Source: Streptomyces sp. NRRL F-6492
GTDB taxonomy: Bacteria; Actinomycetota; Actinomycetes; Streptomycetales; Streptomycetaceae
NCBI RefSeq assembly: GCF_001280125.1
Contig: NZ_LGEG01000236.1
Location: forward strand, 1 to 49,717
Length of the DNA stretch: 49,717 bases
Direction: 5' to 3'
Positions 17,022 through 25,932 of the stretch are shown here, one piece after another. Position 1 is the first letter of the stretch. Every line of letters begins with the position of its first letter. The notes below the pieces were generated by a model. The model made no database searches. It saw only the letters and a program-made list of their open reading frames with translations, and had not been told where the DNA came from. Position numbers and translations under genes: made by a program.

Positions 17022-17836
17022 CGTCTGAAGTCCTCCGCCGCCGACTCGATCAGCTTGAGGGACGCCTCCGGCGACAGTGTGGCGACCCTGAGTAGATCGT
17101 AGGCGCGCTGTGCCTGCTTCACCATCGCCGGATCGTCGAGCAACGTTCCCGAAAAAGCGGTCTCTGTATAGGCCGTTGGAGGCTGGTCCTTGAACTCCAT
17201 CAGTCGCAGGGAGCCCTCCATGACCGAGTGCGCTCCGACTGAGCGGGGGAGCACGGTCACCAGGACCTGCCGCTCCCGGATCAGCTCCACGATGTGCTCC
17301 AGTGCCGCCGCCATCACTGCTGCACCTCCCACGGGGGTGAGGACGGCGTTCTCGTGGAGGATGACCCAATACTCGGGCCTTGTAGTGTCCGCGAGGATCT
17401 TCGCCCGCTCGATCCGAGAGGTGACCTTCTCGTCGACGAACTCCTCCGCGGCGAAGGGGTGCATCGCCAGCGTCACCGCCCGCGCGTACGCCCCCGTCTG
17501 CATCAGACCCGGGACGACCGTCGGCGCGAACTCGCAGATCTTCGTCGCCACGGCCTCCAGCTCCGCGACCGCGTGGAAATAGGACGCGTACGGCGACTTG
17601 TCGATGAGCTTGCGCCAGGTGCGTTCGAAAATACCGCCGGTTTGTAGGACCTCGTCGATTCTTTTCGCGACGTCCAGTTGGGGTTTTCGAATTCCCTGCT
17701 CGAACAGTCCGATGTAGCCGCCCGAGACGAACACCCGTCCGCCCAGTTCGCTCTGCGAGATCCCCGCCGCCTCCCTGCGTTCCTTCAGGAGGTCCCCGAA
17801 GAACTCCCACACGTCCTGCCGCTTGCCTCTGGCCAT
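17003..17836 (-). CDS. XRE-family regulator with DUF5753 domain
   Basis: 277-residue transcription factor. Residues 10-70 form an XRE helix-turn-helix (LLKERREAAGISQSELGGRVFVSGGYIGLFEQG). The remaining part is DUF5753, seen in ATKICEFAPTVVPGLMQTGAYARAV, VTSRIERAKIL, RPEYWVILHENAVL and the terminal LSPEASLKLI. This architecture, followed by DUF397, is the WhiJ/AbaA-like module present in dozens of copies in Streptomyces genomes. The gene heads an operon with the double DUF397 protein and the membrane protein. It diverges from two small genes with which these modules are often associated, across a 93-base region where it probably binds. Confidence 0.93.
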   Translation of the reverse strand: MARGKRQDVWEFFGDLLKERREAAGISQSELGGRVFVSGGYIGLFEQGIRKPQLDVAKRIDEVLQTGGIFERTWRKLIDKSPYASYFHAVAELEAVATKICEFAPTVVPGLMQTGAYARAVTLAMHPFAAEEFVDEKVTSRIERAKILADTTRPEYWVILHENAVLTPVGGAAVMAAALEHIVELIRERQVLVTVLPRSVGAHSVMEGSLRLMEFKDQPPTAYTETAFSGTLLDDPAMVKQAQRAYDLLRVATLSPEASLKLIESAAEDFRRCASTT

Positions 17837-17929
17837 GACTTAACTCCCCTGCCCTACCCCGCAGTTGTACGGCGTGCGCAGCTGCCGATTCTACGGATCA
17901 GGGGTCACCCTGGAGAGGCGAAGCGGGAA
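17837..17929. promoter_or_regulatory. Divergent promoter region of the XRE/DUF397 locus
   Basis: 93-base spacer between the XRE gene and the divergent small gene. It should contain both promoters and the XRE operator; no clear palindrome longer than 6 bases is visible to me. Confidence 0.4.
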
Positions 17930-18190
17930 ATGGATTCAGAAAGGCATACGTTGGTGAAGGAAGACATCACGAAGGCGTCCACGGGGACGGTCGGAGCCGC
18001 GCAAGAGGCGGTGGCGGAATTGCGCGAGGCACTCGCGAGTGCGGGAATCACCCTTCCCTCGCTCGGCCTCGACGTCGTCACCCTCGCCGCCGATCCCCCG
18101 AGGCCGCTCGTGGAATTGGGATGCTGCACGGTGGAAACGGCCCGGCTCCTCGCCGCCGCCGTACTGCCGAGGGAGGAGAGTCGATCGTGA
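17930..18190 (+). CDS. Small conserved XRE-associated protein
   Basis: 86-residue acidic protein of unknown function, divergent from the XRE/DUF397 operon. The visible pattern is an N-terminal helix (AAQEAVAELREALASAGITLPSLGLD) followed by RPLVELGCCTVETARLLAAAVL. Small proteins with the ITLPSL and LVELG-x-C motifs commonly sit opposite XRE/DUF397 pairs in streptomycetes. The ATG giving MDSERHTLVKED is preceded by GGAGAG at a slightly long distance; GTG eight codons in is an alternative start. The stop overlaps the start of the next gene as GTGA, so the two are coupled. Confidence 0.75.
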   Translation: MDSERHTLVKEDITKASTGTVGAAQEAVAELREALASAGITLPSLGLDVVTLAADPPRPLVELGCCTVETARLLAAAVLPREESRS

Positions 18191-18402
18191 CGCTGCCCAT
18201 CGGGTCGTACGTCGTCGAGATCCGCACCGGACGCGTCGGGAGGGTCATGGGGCACGAGGGCCCCTACGTCCAGATCCGCGCGCTGGGCGGCGGGCGCGAG
18301 TGGGACGTGGACCCCGAGGGGGTGCGGGAGGCGACCTCGGCCGAGCGGCTGAGCGCGTCCACGGCGCACGTCAACGCCCGCAGCCGGGGCGAGGTGCCTT
18401 GA
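18187..18402 (+). CDS. Small conserved protein, SH3-like fold suspected
   Basis: 71-residue protein translated from a GTG that overlaps the preceding stop (GTGA), with GGAGGAGAG as ribosome binding site. The sequence VTLPIGSYVVEIRTGRVGRVMGHEGPYVQIRALGGGREWDVDPEGVR looks like a short beta-barrel: paired Gly/Val-rich strands with the recurring RVGxVMGHEGPYVQ motif. Such proteins accompany XRE/DUF397 modules across Streptomyces. The function is unknown; the fold suggestion is inference. A long hairpin follows directly, ending the transcript before recO. Confidence 0.75.
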   Translation: MTLPIGSYVVEIRTGRVGRVMGHEGPYVQIRALGGGREWDVDPEGVREATSAERLSASTAHVNARSRGEVP

Positions 18403-18424
18403 GCGGCGGCGGGGCCCCGTAGGG

Positions 18425-18480
18425 CTCCCGTACGGCACCGGCACCCGGCCCCGGACCCGGGTGTCGGTGCCGTACGGGAG
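18425..18480 (+). terminator. Long hairpin that also covers the recO ribosome binding site
   Basis: Arms at 18425-18446 and 18459-18480 are complementary over 22 bases with one G-T wobble and a 12-base loop. It fits a terminator for the preceding two small genes. The right arm ends in GGGAG, the likely ribosome binding site of recO, so read-through RNA would have that site paired. Confidence 0.75.
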
Positions 18481-18490
18481 AATGGGCCGC

Positions 18491-19240
18491 ATGAGTCTGT
18501 TCCGTGACGACGGCGTCGTGCTGCGCACCCAGAAGCTGGGTGAGGCGGACCGCATCATCACGATCCTCACGCGCGGTCACGGGCGCGTACGCGCCGTGGC
18601 GCGGGGCGTGCGGCGCACGAAGTCGAAGTTCGGGGCCCGGCTCGAACCCTTCTCCCACGTGGACGTGCAGTTCTTCGCCCGGGGGAGCGAGCTGATCGGG
18701 CGCGGCCTGCCGCTCTGCACGCAGAGCGAGACCATCGCCGCGTACGGCGGCGGGATCGTCACCGACTACGCCCGCTACACCGCCGGCACGGCCATGCTGG
18801 AGACGGCCGAGCGGTTCACCGACCACGAGGGCGAGCCGGCCGTCCAGCAGTACCTGCTGCTCGTCGGGGGCCTGCGGACCCTCGCCCGGGGCGAGCACGC
18901 CCCCCATCTGATCCTGGACGCCTTCCTGCTGCGCTCCCTCGCCGTGAACGGCTACGCGCCCAGCTTCGGGGACTGTGCCAAATGCGGACTCCCGGGGCCG
19001 AACCGGTTCTTCTCGGTCGCGGCGGGCGGAGTCATATGCGGCGACTGCCGGGTGCCCGGAAGCGTCGTACCCTCTGCGGAGGCCATCGGCCTGCTCAGCG
19101 CGCTCCTCACCGGCGACTGGGCGACGGCGGACGCGTGCGAGCCGCGTCACGTCAGGGAGGGCGGCGGACTCGTCTCCGCCTACCTGCACTGGCACCTGGA
19201 GCGTGGCCTGCGCTCCCTGCGATACGTAGAGAAGACCTAG
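18491..19240 (+). CDS. recO: DNA repair protein RecO
   Basis: Recombination mediator of 249 residues that works with RecF and RecR to load RecA at gaps. The N-terminal OB fold begins [32 protein letters not shown], and the zinc finger is present as CAKCG and CGDCR (four cysteines) in the C-terminal half. The ATG giving MSLFRDDG is chosen over a GTG 30 bases upstream, which lies inside the right arm of the hairpin. uppS starts 17 bases downstream, a conserved recO-uppS pairing in actinobacteria. Confidence 0.95.
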   Translation: MSLFRDDGVVLRTQKLGEADRIITILTRGHGRVRAVARGVRRTKSKFGARLEPFSHVDVQFFARGSELIGRGLPLCTQSETIAAYGGGIVTDYARYTAGTAMLETAERFTDHEGEPAVQQYLLLVGGLRTLARGEHAPHLILDAFLLRSLAVNGYAPSFGDCAKCGLPGPNRFFSVAAGGVICGDCRVPGSVVPSAEAIGLLSALLTGDWATADACEPRHVREGGGLVSAYLHWHLERGLRSLRYVEKT

Positions 19241-19257
19241 GTAGGAGACCCATCGCC

Positions 19258-20088
19258 ATGGCCATCGCACGACGCGGAATCCTCGGGCGGCAGCGCCGGG
19301 AGTACAAGCTTCCCGAGCCGCACCCGTCCGGTGCCCGTCCGCCGAAGCTGCCGCCCGAGCTGGTGCCGAACCACGTGGCCTGCGTGATGGACGGGAACGG
19401 CCGCTGGGCCAAGGAGCGCGGCCTGCCGCGCACCGAGGGGCACAAGGTCGGCGAGGGCGTCGTCCTCGACGTGCTCAAGGGCTGCCTGGAGATGGGCGTC
19501 AAGAACCTCTCGCTCTACGCCTTCTCCACCGAGAACTGGAAGCGCTCGCCCGACGAGGTCCGCTTCCTCATGAACTTCAACCGGGACGTCATCCGCCGCC
19601 GCCGCGACGAGATGGACGAGCTGGGCATCCGCATCCGCTGGGTCGGCCGCATGCCCAAGATGTGGAAGTCGGTCGTCCAGGAGCTCCAGGTCGCCCAGGA
19701 GCAGACCGTCGGCAACGACGCCATGACCCTGTACTTCTGCGTCAACTACGGCGGCCGCGCCGAGATCGCGGACGCGGCGCAGGCCATCGCCCGGGACGTG
19801 GCGGCCGGGAAGCTGGACCCGTCGAAGGTCAACGAGAAGACCTTCCAGAAGTACCTGTACTACCCGGACATGCCGGACGTCGACCTCTTCCTGCGCCCGA
19901 GCGGCGAGCAGCGCACCTCGAACTACCTCATCTGGCAGAGCAGCTACGCCGAGATGATCTTCCAGGACGTGCTGTGGCCGGACTTCGACCGCCGCGACCT
20001 GTGGCGCGCCTGCGTCGAGTACGCCTCCCGCGACCGCCGCTTCGGCGGCGTCGACCCGGCCGACCTCGCCACCCTCGACAAGGGCTGA
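19258..20088 (+). CDS. uppS: Isoprenyl transferase (undecaprenyl diphosphate synthase type)
   Basis: cis-Prenyltransferase of 276 residues that extends allylic diphosphates with isopentenyl diphosphate to make the polyprenyl carrier lipid for cell-wall synthesis. All family motifs are visible: [13 protein letters not shown] with the catalytic Asp, [14 protein letters not shown], and the C-terminal [19 protein letters not shown]. The N-terminal extension of about 40 residues is the usual actinobacterial form. The ATG is 17 bases after recO and preceded by AGGAGA. It ends before a strong bidirectional hairpin separating it from convergent zur. Confidence 0.95.
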   Translation: MAIARRGILGRQRREYKLPEPHPSGARPPKLPPELVPNHVACVMDGNGRWAKERGLPRTEGHKVGEGVVLDVLKGCLEMGVKNLSLYAFSTENWKRSPDEVRFLMNFNRDVIRRRRDEMDELGIRIRWVGRMPKMWKSVVQELQVAQEQTVGNDAMTLYFCVNYGGRAEIADAAQAIARDVAAGKLDPSKVNEKTFQKYLYYPDMPDVDLFLRPSGEQRTSNYLIWQSSYAEMIFQDVLWPDFDRRDLWRACVEYASRDRRFGGVDPADLATLDKG

Positions 20089-20260
20089 GACGCGGCGACG
20101 GGGGCTGCGGGCCCGCCGTCCTCGTCGCCGCCCTGTCCTTGCTGCCGCCCGCCCCGGAGCCCGGCGCCGCGGTCCCGCCGGTCGCCCTCGGGGCGGTCGC
20201 CGTCACGTGCGCCGAGCCGGTCCCGCGGGCGCTCCTGGACCGCCACGCCGCACGGGCGTG
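20089..20260 (+). other. Coding-like remnant after uppS
   Basis: In one forward frame a stretch reads CGPAVLVAALSLLPPAPEPG and on to a TGA at 20259, with high G/C at third positions, but no start codon with a ribosome binding site precedes it. It may be a degenerate tail of a lost gene or chance. I do not call a gene. Confidence 0.25.
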
Positions 20261-20310
20261 ACGCGGAGGAGGGCCCGCACCGGAACCGTCCGGTGCGGGC
20301 CCTCCCGCGT
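20261..20310. terminator. Bidirectional terminator between uppS and zur
   Basis: GAGGGCCCGCACCGG (20269-20283) pairs perfectly with its complement at 20290-20304 around a 6-base loop, extended by ACGCGG / CCGCGT outside a 2-base bulge. It lies between two convergent genes. Confidence 0.85.
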
Positions 20311-20325
20311 GCCATCTGTGTCAGG

Positions 20326-20736
20326 TCACTTCCCGGCGCACTCCGCGCACGTGCCGAAGATCTCCACCGTGTGCGCCACGTTCACGAAGCCGTGCTCCGC
20401 GGCGACCGCCTCGGCCCACTGCTCCACCATCGGGCCCTCCACCTCCACGGCCTTGCCGCAGACGCGGCACACCAGGTGGTGGTGGTGGTCGCCGGTCGAG
20501 CAGCGGCGGTAGACCGTCTCGCCCTCGCTGGTGCGCAGCGCGTCGACCTCGCCCGCGTCCGCGAGGGACTGGAGCGTGCGGTAGACGGTGGTGAGGCCGA
20601 CCGAGTCGCCGCGGTGCTTGAGCATGTCGTGCAGCTCCTGGGCGCTGCGGAACTCGTCCACCTCGTTCAGTGCCGCCGACACGGCGGCCCGCTGCTTGGT
20701 CGAGCGGCCGCGTACGGGGGGTCCTGCCGTCACCAC
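20326..20736 (-). CDS. zur: Zinc-responsive Fur-family repressor
   Basis: 136-residue Fur-family metalloregulator. The winged helix includes LTTVYRTLQSLADAGEVD; the metal sites are HHHHLVCRVCG and, at the C-terminus, CAEC, i.e. two CxxC pairs that hold structural zinc. Position directly behind a zinc ABC transporter operon (znuA-znuC-znuB) identifies it as Zur rather than an iron or peroxide sensor. The GTG start (GTGGTGACGGCA) follows GGAGG. A 72-base gap from znuB leaves room for its own promoter. With zinc bound it would repress znuA through the palindromes upstream of that gene. Confidence 0.92.
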   Translation of the reverse strand: MVTAGPPVRGRSTKQRAAVSAALNEVDEFRSAQELHDMLKHRGDSVGLTTVYRTLQSLADAGEVDALRTSEGETVYRRCSTGDHHHHLVCRVCGKAVEVEGPMVEQWAEAVAAEHGFVNVAHTVEIFGTCAECAGK

Positions 20737-20808
20737 GGGGGCCTCCTTGGATGCTTGTCTGCCCCCGCCATTCTGCCAGCCCCCCGCGCCCCCGGGTCCT
20801 GCCGCGGC

Positions 20809-21711
20809 TCAGACCTTCGCGTCGTCGCCCGGCCGCCTCCCGGCCGGGACCCTCACGTCACAGGCCGCCGGGTCCGTCGCGTCCGCCTCGGCCGCCCGGG
20901 CCCGCCGCCTCGCGAGCGGCGTGGCGAGCACCGTGAGCAGGACGAAGACCCCGATCGCGTACAGCACGATCGTCGCGCCGGGCGGGGCCTCCACGTAGTA
21001 CGTGGTGATCGTGCCCGACAGGGACACGACGACCCCGATGAGGACCGCGCCCGCGAACGTGGCGCGGAAGGAGCGGGACAGCTGCTGGGCCGCCGCGACC
21101 GGGACCACCATGAGCGCGCTGACCAGGAGCAGGCCCACCACCCGCATGGCGACGGTGACGGTCACCGCGGCCGTGACGGCGATCAGCAGGTTCAGGGCGC
21201 GCACCGGCAGGCCGGTGACCCGGGCGAACTCCTCGTCCTGGCTGACGGCGAAGAGCCGGCGGCGCAGCCCGACCGTGACCAGGACCACGAAGGCGGCCAG
21301 GACCGAGATCGCGGTGATGTCCTCGGGCGAGACCGTGGTCAGCGAGCCGAAGAGGTACGAGGTGAGGTTGGCGTTGGAGCCGGTCGGCGAGAGGTTGATC
21401 AGCAGGACGCCGCCCGCCATGCCGCCGTAGAAGAGCAGCGCGAGCGCCAGGTCGCCGCGGGTCTTGCCGTACGCCCGGATCAGCTCCATCGCGACCGAGC
21501 CGGCGACGGCGACGAGGGTCGCCATCCAGACCGGGCTGGAGTTCAGCAGGAAGCCCAGGCCGACACCGGTCATGGCGACGTGGCCGATGCCGTCGCCCAT
21601 CAGCGCCTGGCGGCGCTGGACGAGGTAGACACCGACGGCGGGGGCGGTGATCCCGACCAGGAGGGCGGCGATCAGCGCCCGCTGCATGAAGGCGGGTTCG
21701 AGGAATTCCAT
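20809..21711 (-). CDS. znuB: Zinc ABC transporter permease ZnuB
   Basis: 300-residue integral membrane subunit of the family-9 metal ABC importer (ABC-3 family). About eight hydrophobic segments are visible; LEPAFMQRALIAALLVGITAPAVGVYLVQRRQALMGDGIGHVAMTG is the standard N-terminus, with the conserved G-D-G-I-x-H. The start follows the znuC stop after one base (TGACATG), so it is translationally coupled. The C-terminus is a short Arg-rich, cytoplasmic tail. Confidence 0.93.
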   Translation of the reverse strand: MEFLEPAFMQRALIAALLVGITAPAVGVYLVQRRQALMGDGIGHVAMTGVGLGFLLNSSPVWMATLVAVAGSVAMELIRAYGKTRGDLALALLFYGGMAGGVLLINLSPTGSNANLTSYLFGSLTTVSPEDITAISVLAAFVVLVTVGLRRRLFAVSQDEEFARVTGLPVRALNLLIAVTAAVTVTVAMRVVGLLLVSALMVVPVAAAQQLSRSFRATFAGAVLIGVVVSLSGTITTYYVEAPPGATIVLYAIGVFVLLTVLATPLARRRARAAEADATDPAACDVRVPAGRRPGDDAKV

Positions 21712-21712
21712 G

Positions 21713-22507
21713 TCAGGTCAGCAGTCCCGTGCGGAGCGGCTCACCGGCCGCGTGCGGATGTACGTGGTCGTGGCCGGGCAGGGCGTGCTGTCCGACGGCC
21801 TCCGGCGGCGGGCCGTCGTGGACGACGCAGCCGTCGCGCAGGACCACGGCCCGGTCGATCAGCGGCTCCAGGGGGCCCAGCTCGTGCAGGACGAGGAGGA
21901 CGGTGGCGCCGCCCGCGACCTGCTCGCGCAGGGTCGCGGCCAGGATCTCCTGGCTGGCCAGGTCCACGCCCGCCATCGGCTCGTCCATGATCAGCAGCTC
22001 GGGCTCGGAGGCGAGCGCGCGGGCGATCAGGACCCGCTGGTGCTGGCCGCCGGAGAGGGCGTCCACGGAGTCCCCGGCGCGGCCGGCGAGGCCGACGAGG
22101 CCGATGGCCCGCTCGACGGCGGCCCGGTCGTCCTTGGAGAGCCGGCCGAACCTGCGGCGGGAGAGGCGGCCCGAGGTGACGACCTCGCGGATGGTGGCGG
22201 GGACGCCGCTCGCGGCGGTGGTGCGCTGCGGCACGTAGCCGACGCGGGCCCAGTCGCGGAACCGCTTCCGCTCGGTGCCGAACAGCTCGATCGTGCCGCC
22301 GGTCAGCGGCACCTGGCCGATGACGGAGCGGACGGCGGTGGACTTGCCGGAGCCGTTGGCGCCGAGCAGCGCGACGACCTCACCGCGGTGGACGGTGAGG
22401 TCGACGCCCCGGAGGACGGGCCGGGAGCCGAGGGCCGCCGTGGCCCCGCGGACGGAGACGACGGCTTCGAGGGATCCGGTGGCTTCGGCGGCGTGTTCCT
22501 GTGCCAT
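21713..22507 (-). CDS. znuC: Zinc ABC transporter ATP-binding protein ZnuC
   Basis: 264-residue ATPase subunit. Walker A is GANGSGKST, the signature is LSGGQHQRVLIARAL (Q-H rather than Q-Q), and Walker B is LLIMDEPMAGVD. The C-terminus carries a His-containing tail (HALPGHDHVHPHAAGE), which may bind zinc. The ATG giving MAQEHAAEATG is used; 26 bases separate it from the znuA stop. Together with ZnuA and ZnuB it forms a high-affinity zinc importer. Confidence 0.94.
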   Translation of the reverse strand: MAQEHAAEATGSLEAVVSVRGATAALGSRPVLRGVDLTVHRGEVVALLGANGSGKSTAVRSVIGQVPLTGGTIELFGTERKRFRDWARVGYVPQRTTAASGVPATIREVVTSGRLSRRRFGRLSKDDRAAVERAIGLVGLAGRAGDSVDALSGGQHQRVLIARALASEPELLIMDEPMAGVDLASQEILAATLREQVAGGATVLLVLHELGPLEPLIDRAVVLRDGCVVHDGPPPEAVGQHALPGHDHVHPHAAGEPLRTGLLT

Positions 22508-22533
22508 GGGCCGTACCTCCTGCTGTGCTGTGG

Positions 22534-23535
22534 TCACTTGGCGCCGAGGGCCTTCTTCAGCGCGGTGAGGTTGGAACGCATGACCTCGATGTAGTCGCTG
22601 CCCCGGGACTTGTCCGTGATGCCCTCCAGCGGGTCGAGCACGTCGGTCCTCAGACCCGTGTCGCCCGCGAGGGTCTTCGCGGTCCTGTCGCTCGCCAGGG
22701 TCTCGAAGAAGACCGTGGAGACCTTGTCCTTGGCCGCGATCTCCTGGAGCTCCTTGACGCGGGCGGGGCTCGGCTCGGACTCGGGGTCGACGCCGGCGAT
22801 GCCCTCCTGCTCCAGGTGGTAGCGCTCGGCGAGGTAGCCGAAGGCGGAGTGGGTGGTGATGAAGGTGCGGGTCGCGGTGTTCTTCAGGCCCGTCTCGAAC
22901 GCGGTGTCCAGGTCGCCGAGCTTCTTCACCAGGGCGTCGGTGTTCTTCTCGTAGTCGGCCGCGTGGTCCGGGTCGGCCTTCCGGAAGGCGCTGCCGACGC
23001 CCTTGGCGACCTCGGCGTACTTCACGGGGTCGAGCCAGACGTGGGGGTCGGTGCCGGCCTCGGAGCCGTGGTCGTGGCCCTCTTCCGCGGCGTGCTCGTC
23101 GGCGTGGCCCTCTTCGGCGTGGTCGTGGCCGTGGTCGTGACCGGCCCCGGTGCCGTGCGCCTCCAGCTTCGTGAGCGTGGCGGCGTCGACCGTGTTCTTC
23201 ACACCGGCCTGGGCGATGGCCTCGTCGACGGCGGGCTGGATGCCCTTGAGGTAGAGGATGACGTCGGCCTCGCCGAGCGCGCCGATCTGCTTCGGCTTGA
23301 GCTCCAGGTCGTGGGGCTCGACGCCGGGCCCGGTGAGCGTCTCGACGGCGACGTGGCCGCCGCCTATCTGCTCGGCCAGGTACTGCATCGGATAGAACGA
23401 CGCCACCACGTCCAGCTTGCCGCTCGTCCCCCCATTGGCGGCGTCGGAGGTCCCGGCGCAGGCGGAGAGGGAGACGAGGCCGAGCGCGACGGCTCCGGCG
23501 AGGGCGGTGGTGGGTATGAGGCGACGTACGTTCAT
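22534..23535 (-). CDS. znuA: Zinc-binding lipoprotein ZnuA
   Basis: 333-residue cluster A-I solute-binding protein. A lipoprotein signal ends at Cys26 in LVSLSAC, so it is anchored outside the membrane. The zinc-capturing histidine-rich loop is long (from [17 protein letters not shown]), followed by DPHVWLDP, and further zinc ligands fit [11 protein letters not shown]. The His loop and the flanking zur gene indicate zinc rather than manganese. The ATG giving MNVRRLIP is preferred over one 18 bases upstream. First gene of the znuACB operon; two Zur-box-like palindromes lie at and before the start. Confidence 0.95.
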   Translation of the reverse strand: MNVRRLIPTTALAGAVALGLVSLSACAGTSDAANGGTSGKLDVVASFYPMQYLAEQIGGGHVAVETLTGPGVEPHDLELKPKQIGALGEADVILYLKGIQPAVDEAIAQAGVKNTVDAATLTKLEAHGTGAGHDHGHDHAEEGHADEHAAEEGHDHGSEAGTDPHVWLDPVKYAEVAKGVGSAFRKADPDHAADYEKNTDALVKKLGDLDTAFETGLKNTATRTFITTHSAFGYLAERYHLEQEGIAGVDPESEPSPARVKELQEIAAKDKVSTVFFETLASDRTAKTLAGDTGLRTDVLDPLEGITDKSRGSDYIEVMRSNLTALKKALGAK

Positions 23536-23571
23536 GACACTCATTTTCAACAAAATTGGAAACGGTTGTCA
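23535..23571. promoter_or_regulatory. Two Zur-box-like palindromes
   Basis: TGACACTCATTTTCA (23535-23549) and TGGAAACGGTTGTCA (23557-23571) are both 15-base, 7-1-7 imperfect palindromes with TG...CA ends, like known actinobacterial Zur boxes. Their centres are 22 bases apart, about two helical turns. The nearer one abuts the znuA start codon. Confidence 0.6.
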
Positions 23572-23689
23572 ATTGCCTTCCGTGTGGTCCGACCCACGCG
23601 ACCTCCCGGCGCCCCGCGTCCCCTCCGTATCCGGAACCGATTTGATGCGGGGGGTACGGGCGCCGGTAACCTGTGGCATTCGCCCACCC

Positions 23690-23804
23690 GTCTCCCGACC
23701 ACCACCCCCCCACCGAGGCGCTCCGCGCCGCAGTTCACATCCTTCCCGTCTCCCGACCACCACCCCCCACCGAGGCGCTCCGCGCCGCAGTTCACATCCT
23801 TTCC
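23690..23804 (+). repeat. 58-bp tandem duplication in the glyS leader
   Basis: Two nearly identical units (23690-23747 and 23748-23804) lie just before the glyS start. They differ by one C in a C-run (7 against 6) and one base near the end. Each unit contains GGCGCTCCGCGCC, which can form a 5-bp stem with a 3-base loop, so two equal mini-hairpins occur in tandem. Confidence 0.9.
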
Positions 23805-23827
23805 GCCGTCGTAATGAAGAGAGCACC

Positions 23828-25210
<1,383 letters not shown>

Positions 25211-25253
25211 GCCCCGGCACCCCCTGTAGTACGGCAGTACGGCGGTACGGCGA

Positions 25254-25286
25254 AGCCCCCGGTTCCGGACGACGGAACCGGGGGCT
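25254..25286 (+). terminator. Terminator after glyS
   Basis: AGCCCCCGGTTCCG (25254-25267) and its exact complement (25273-25286) enclose a 5-base loop, followed by TTT. It lies between glyS and a convergent TetR gene and may serve both. Confidence 0.88.
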
Positions 25287-25307
25287 TTCCCGTGGTCCGG
25301 AGTCCCG

Positions 25308-25895
25308 TCAGGCGCGCAGACCGCGCAGCAGCAGCTCCACCACGGCCTCGAACTCGGTCTCGATCGTGGGGCGCCGCCACTCCGGCGCGTAGGCCGGGTC
25401 GTGGAAGCGGGAGGTCGCGTCGAAGAGGGCGCGGGCCGTCGCGTCCGGGTCGGGGGCGGTGAACTCCGCCTCCCTGGCCCCCTCCGCCACGATCGACCGC
25501 ACCTGGTCGATCAGGACGCCGATGTGCTGCTCGACCACCCCGCTGCTCTCGTCGATCAGCACGTTGTACGTGGCGAACAGCTCGGGGTCGTCGCCCGCCT
25601 TGTGCCGCTTGGCCTCGAAGAGGTGGGAGAACCAGGCGTGGAGCTTCTCCGGCGCCGGGCGGTCCGGGGCCGCGGTCAGCTCGGCGAGGGCGGTCTCGGT
25701 GCGCGAGAGCCACCGCTCGGTCACCGCCTCGCGCAGCGCCGCCTTGGTGCGGAAGTGGCGGTAGACGCTGCCGTGGCTGACGCCGAGGACCCGGGCCACG
25801 TCCACGACGGTCGCCTTCGCCGGGCCGTAGCGCCGCAGCACCTCCTCGGTGGCTTCGAGGATGCGCTCTGCGGTCAGGGTCTCGGTGGCGGCCAT
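25308..25895 (-). CDS. TetR-family regulator
   Basis: 195-residue repressor with an N-terminal helix-turn-helix (TVVDVARVLGVSHGSVYRHFRTKAALREAVTERWL). The C-terminal ligand/dimer domain ends with FEAVVELLLRGLRA. The ATG giving MAATETLTAERIL is preceded by a GGAAGG-like ribosome binding site in the 37-base gap behind the aldo/keto reductase, so the two genes form an operon. Probable target: the 24-base palindrome upstream of that reductase, i.e. autoregulation of the operon in response to an unknown small molecule. Confidence 0.9.
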   Translation of the reverse strand: MAATETLTAERILEATEEVLRRYGPAKATVVDVARVLGVSHGSVYRHFRTKAALREAVTERWLSRTETALAELTAAPDRPAPEKLHAWFSHLFEAKRHKAGDDPELFATYNVLIDESSGVVEQHIGVLIDQVRSIVAEGAREAEFTAPDPDATARALFDATSRFHDPAYAPEWRRPTIETEFEAVVELLLRGLRA

Positions 25896-25932
25896 GGAAG
25901 GACAGTACCTTTCGGCCGGAACCCGCCGGCGC

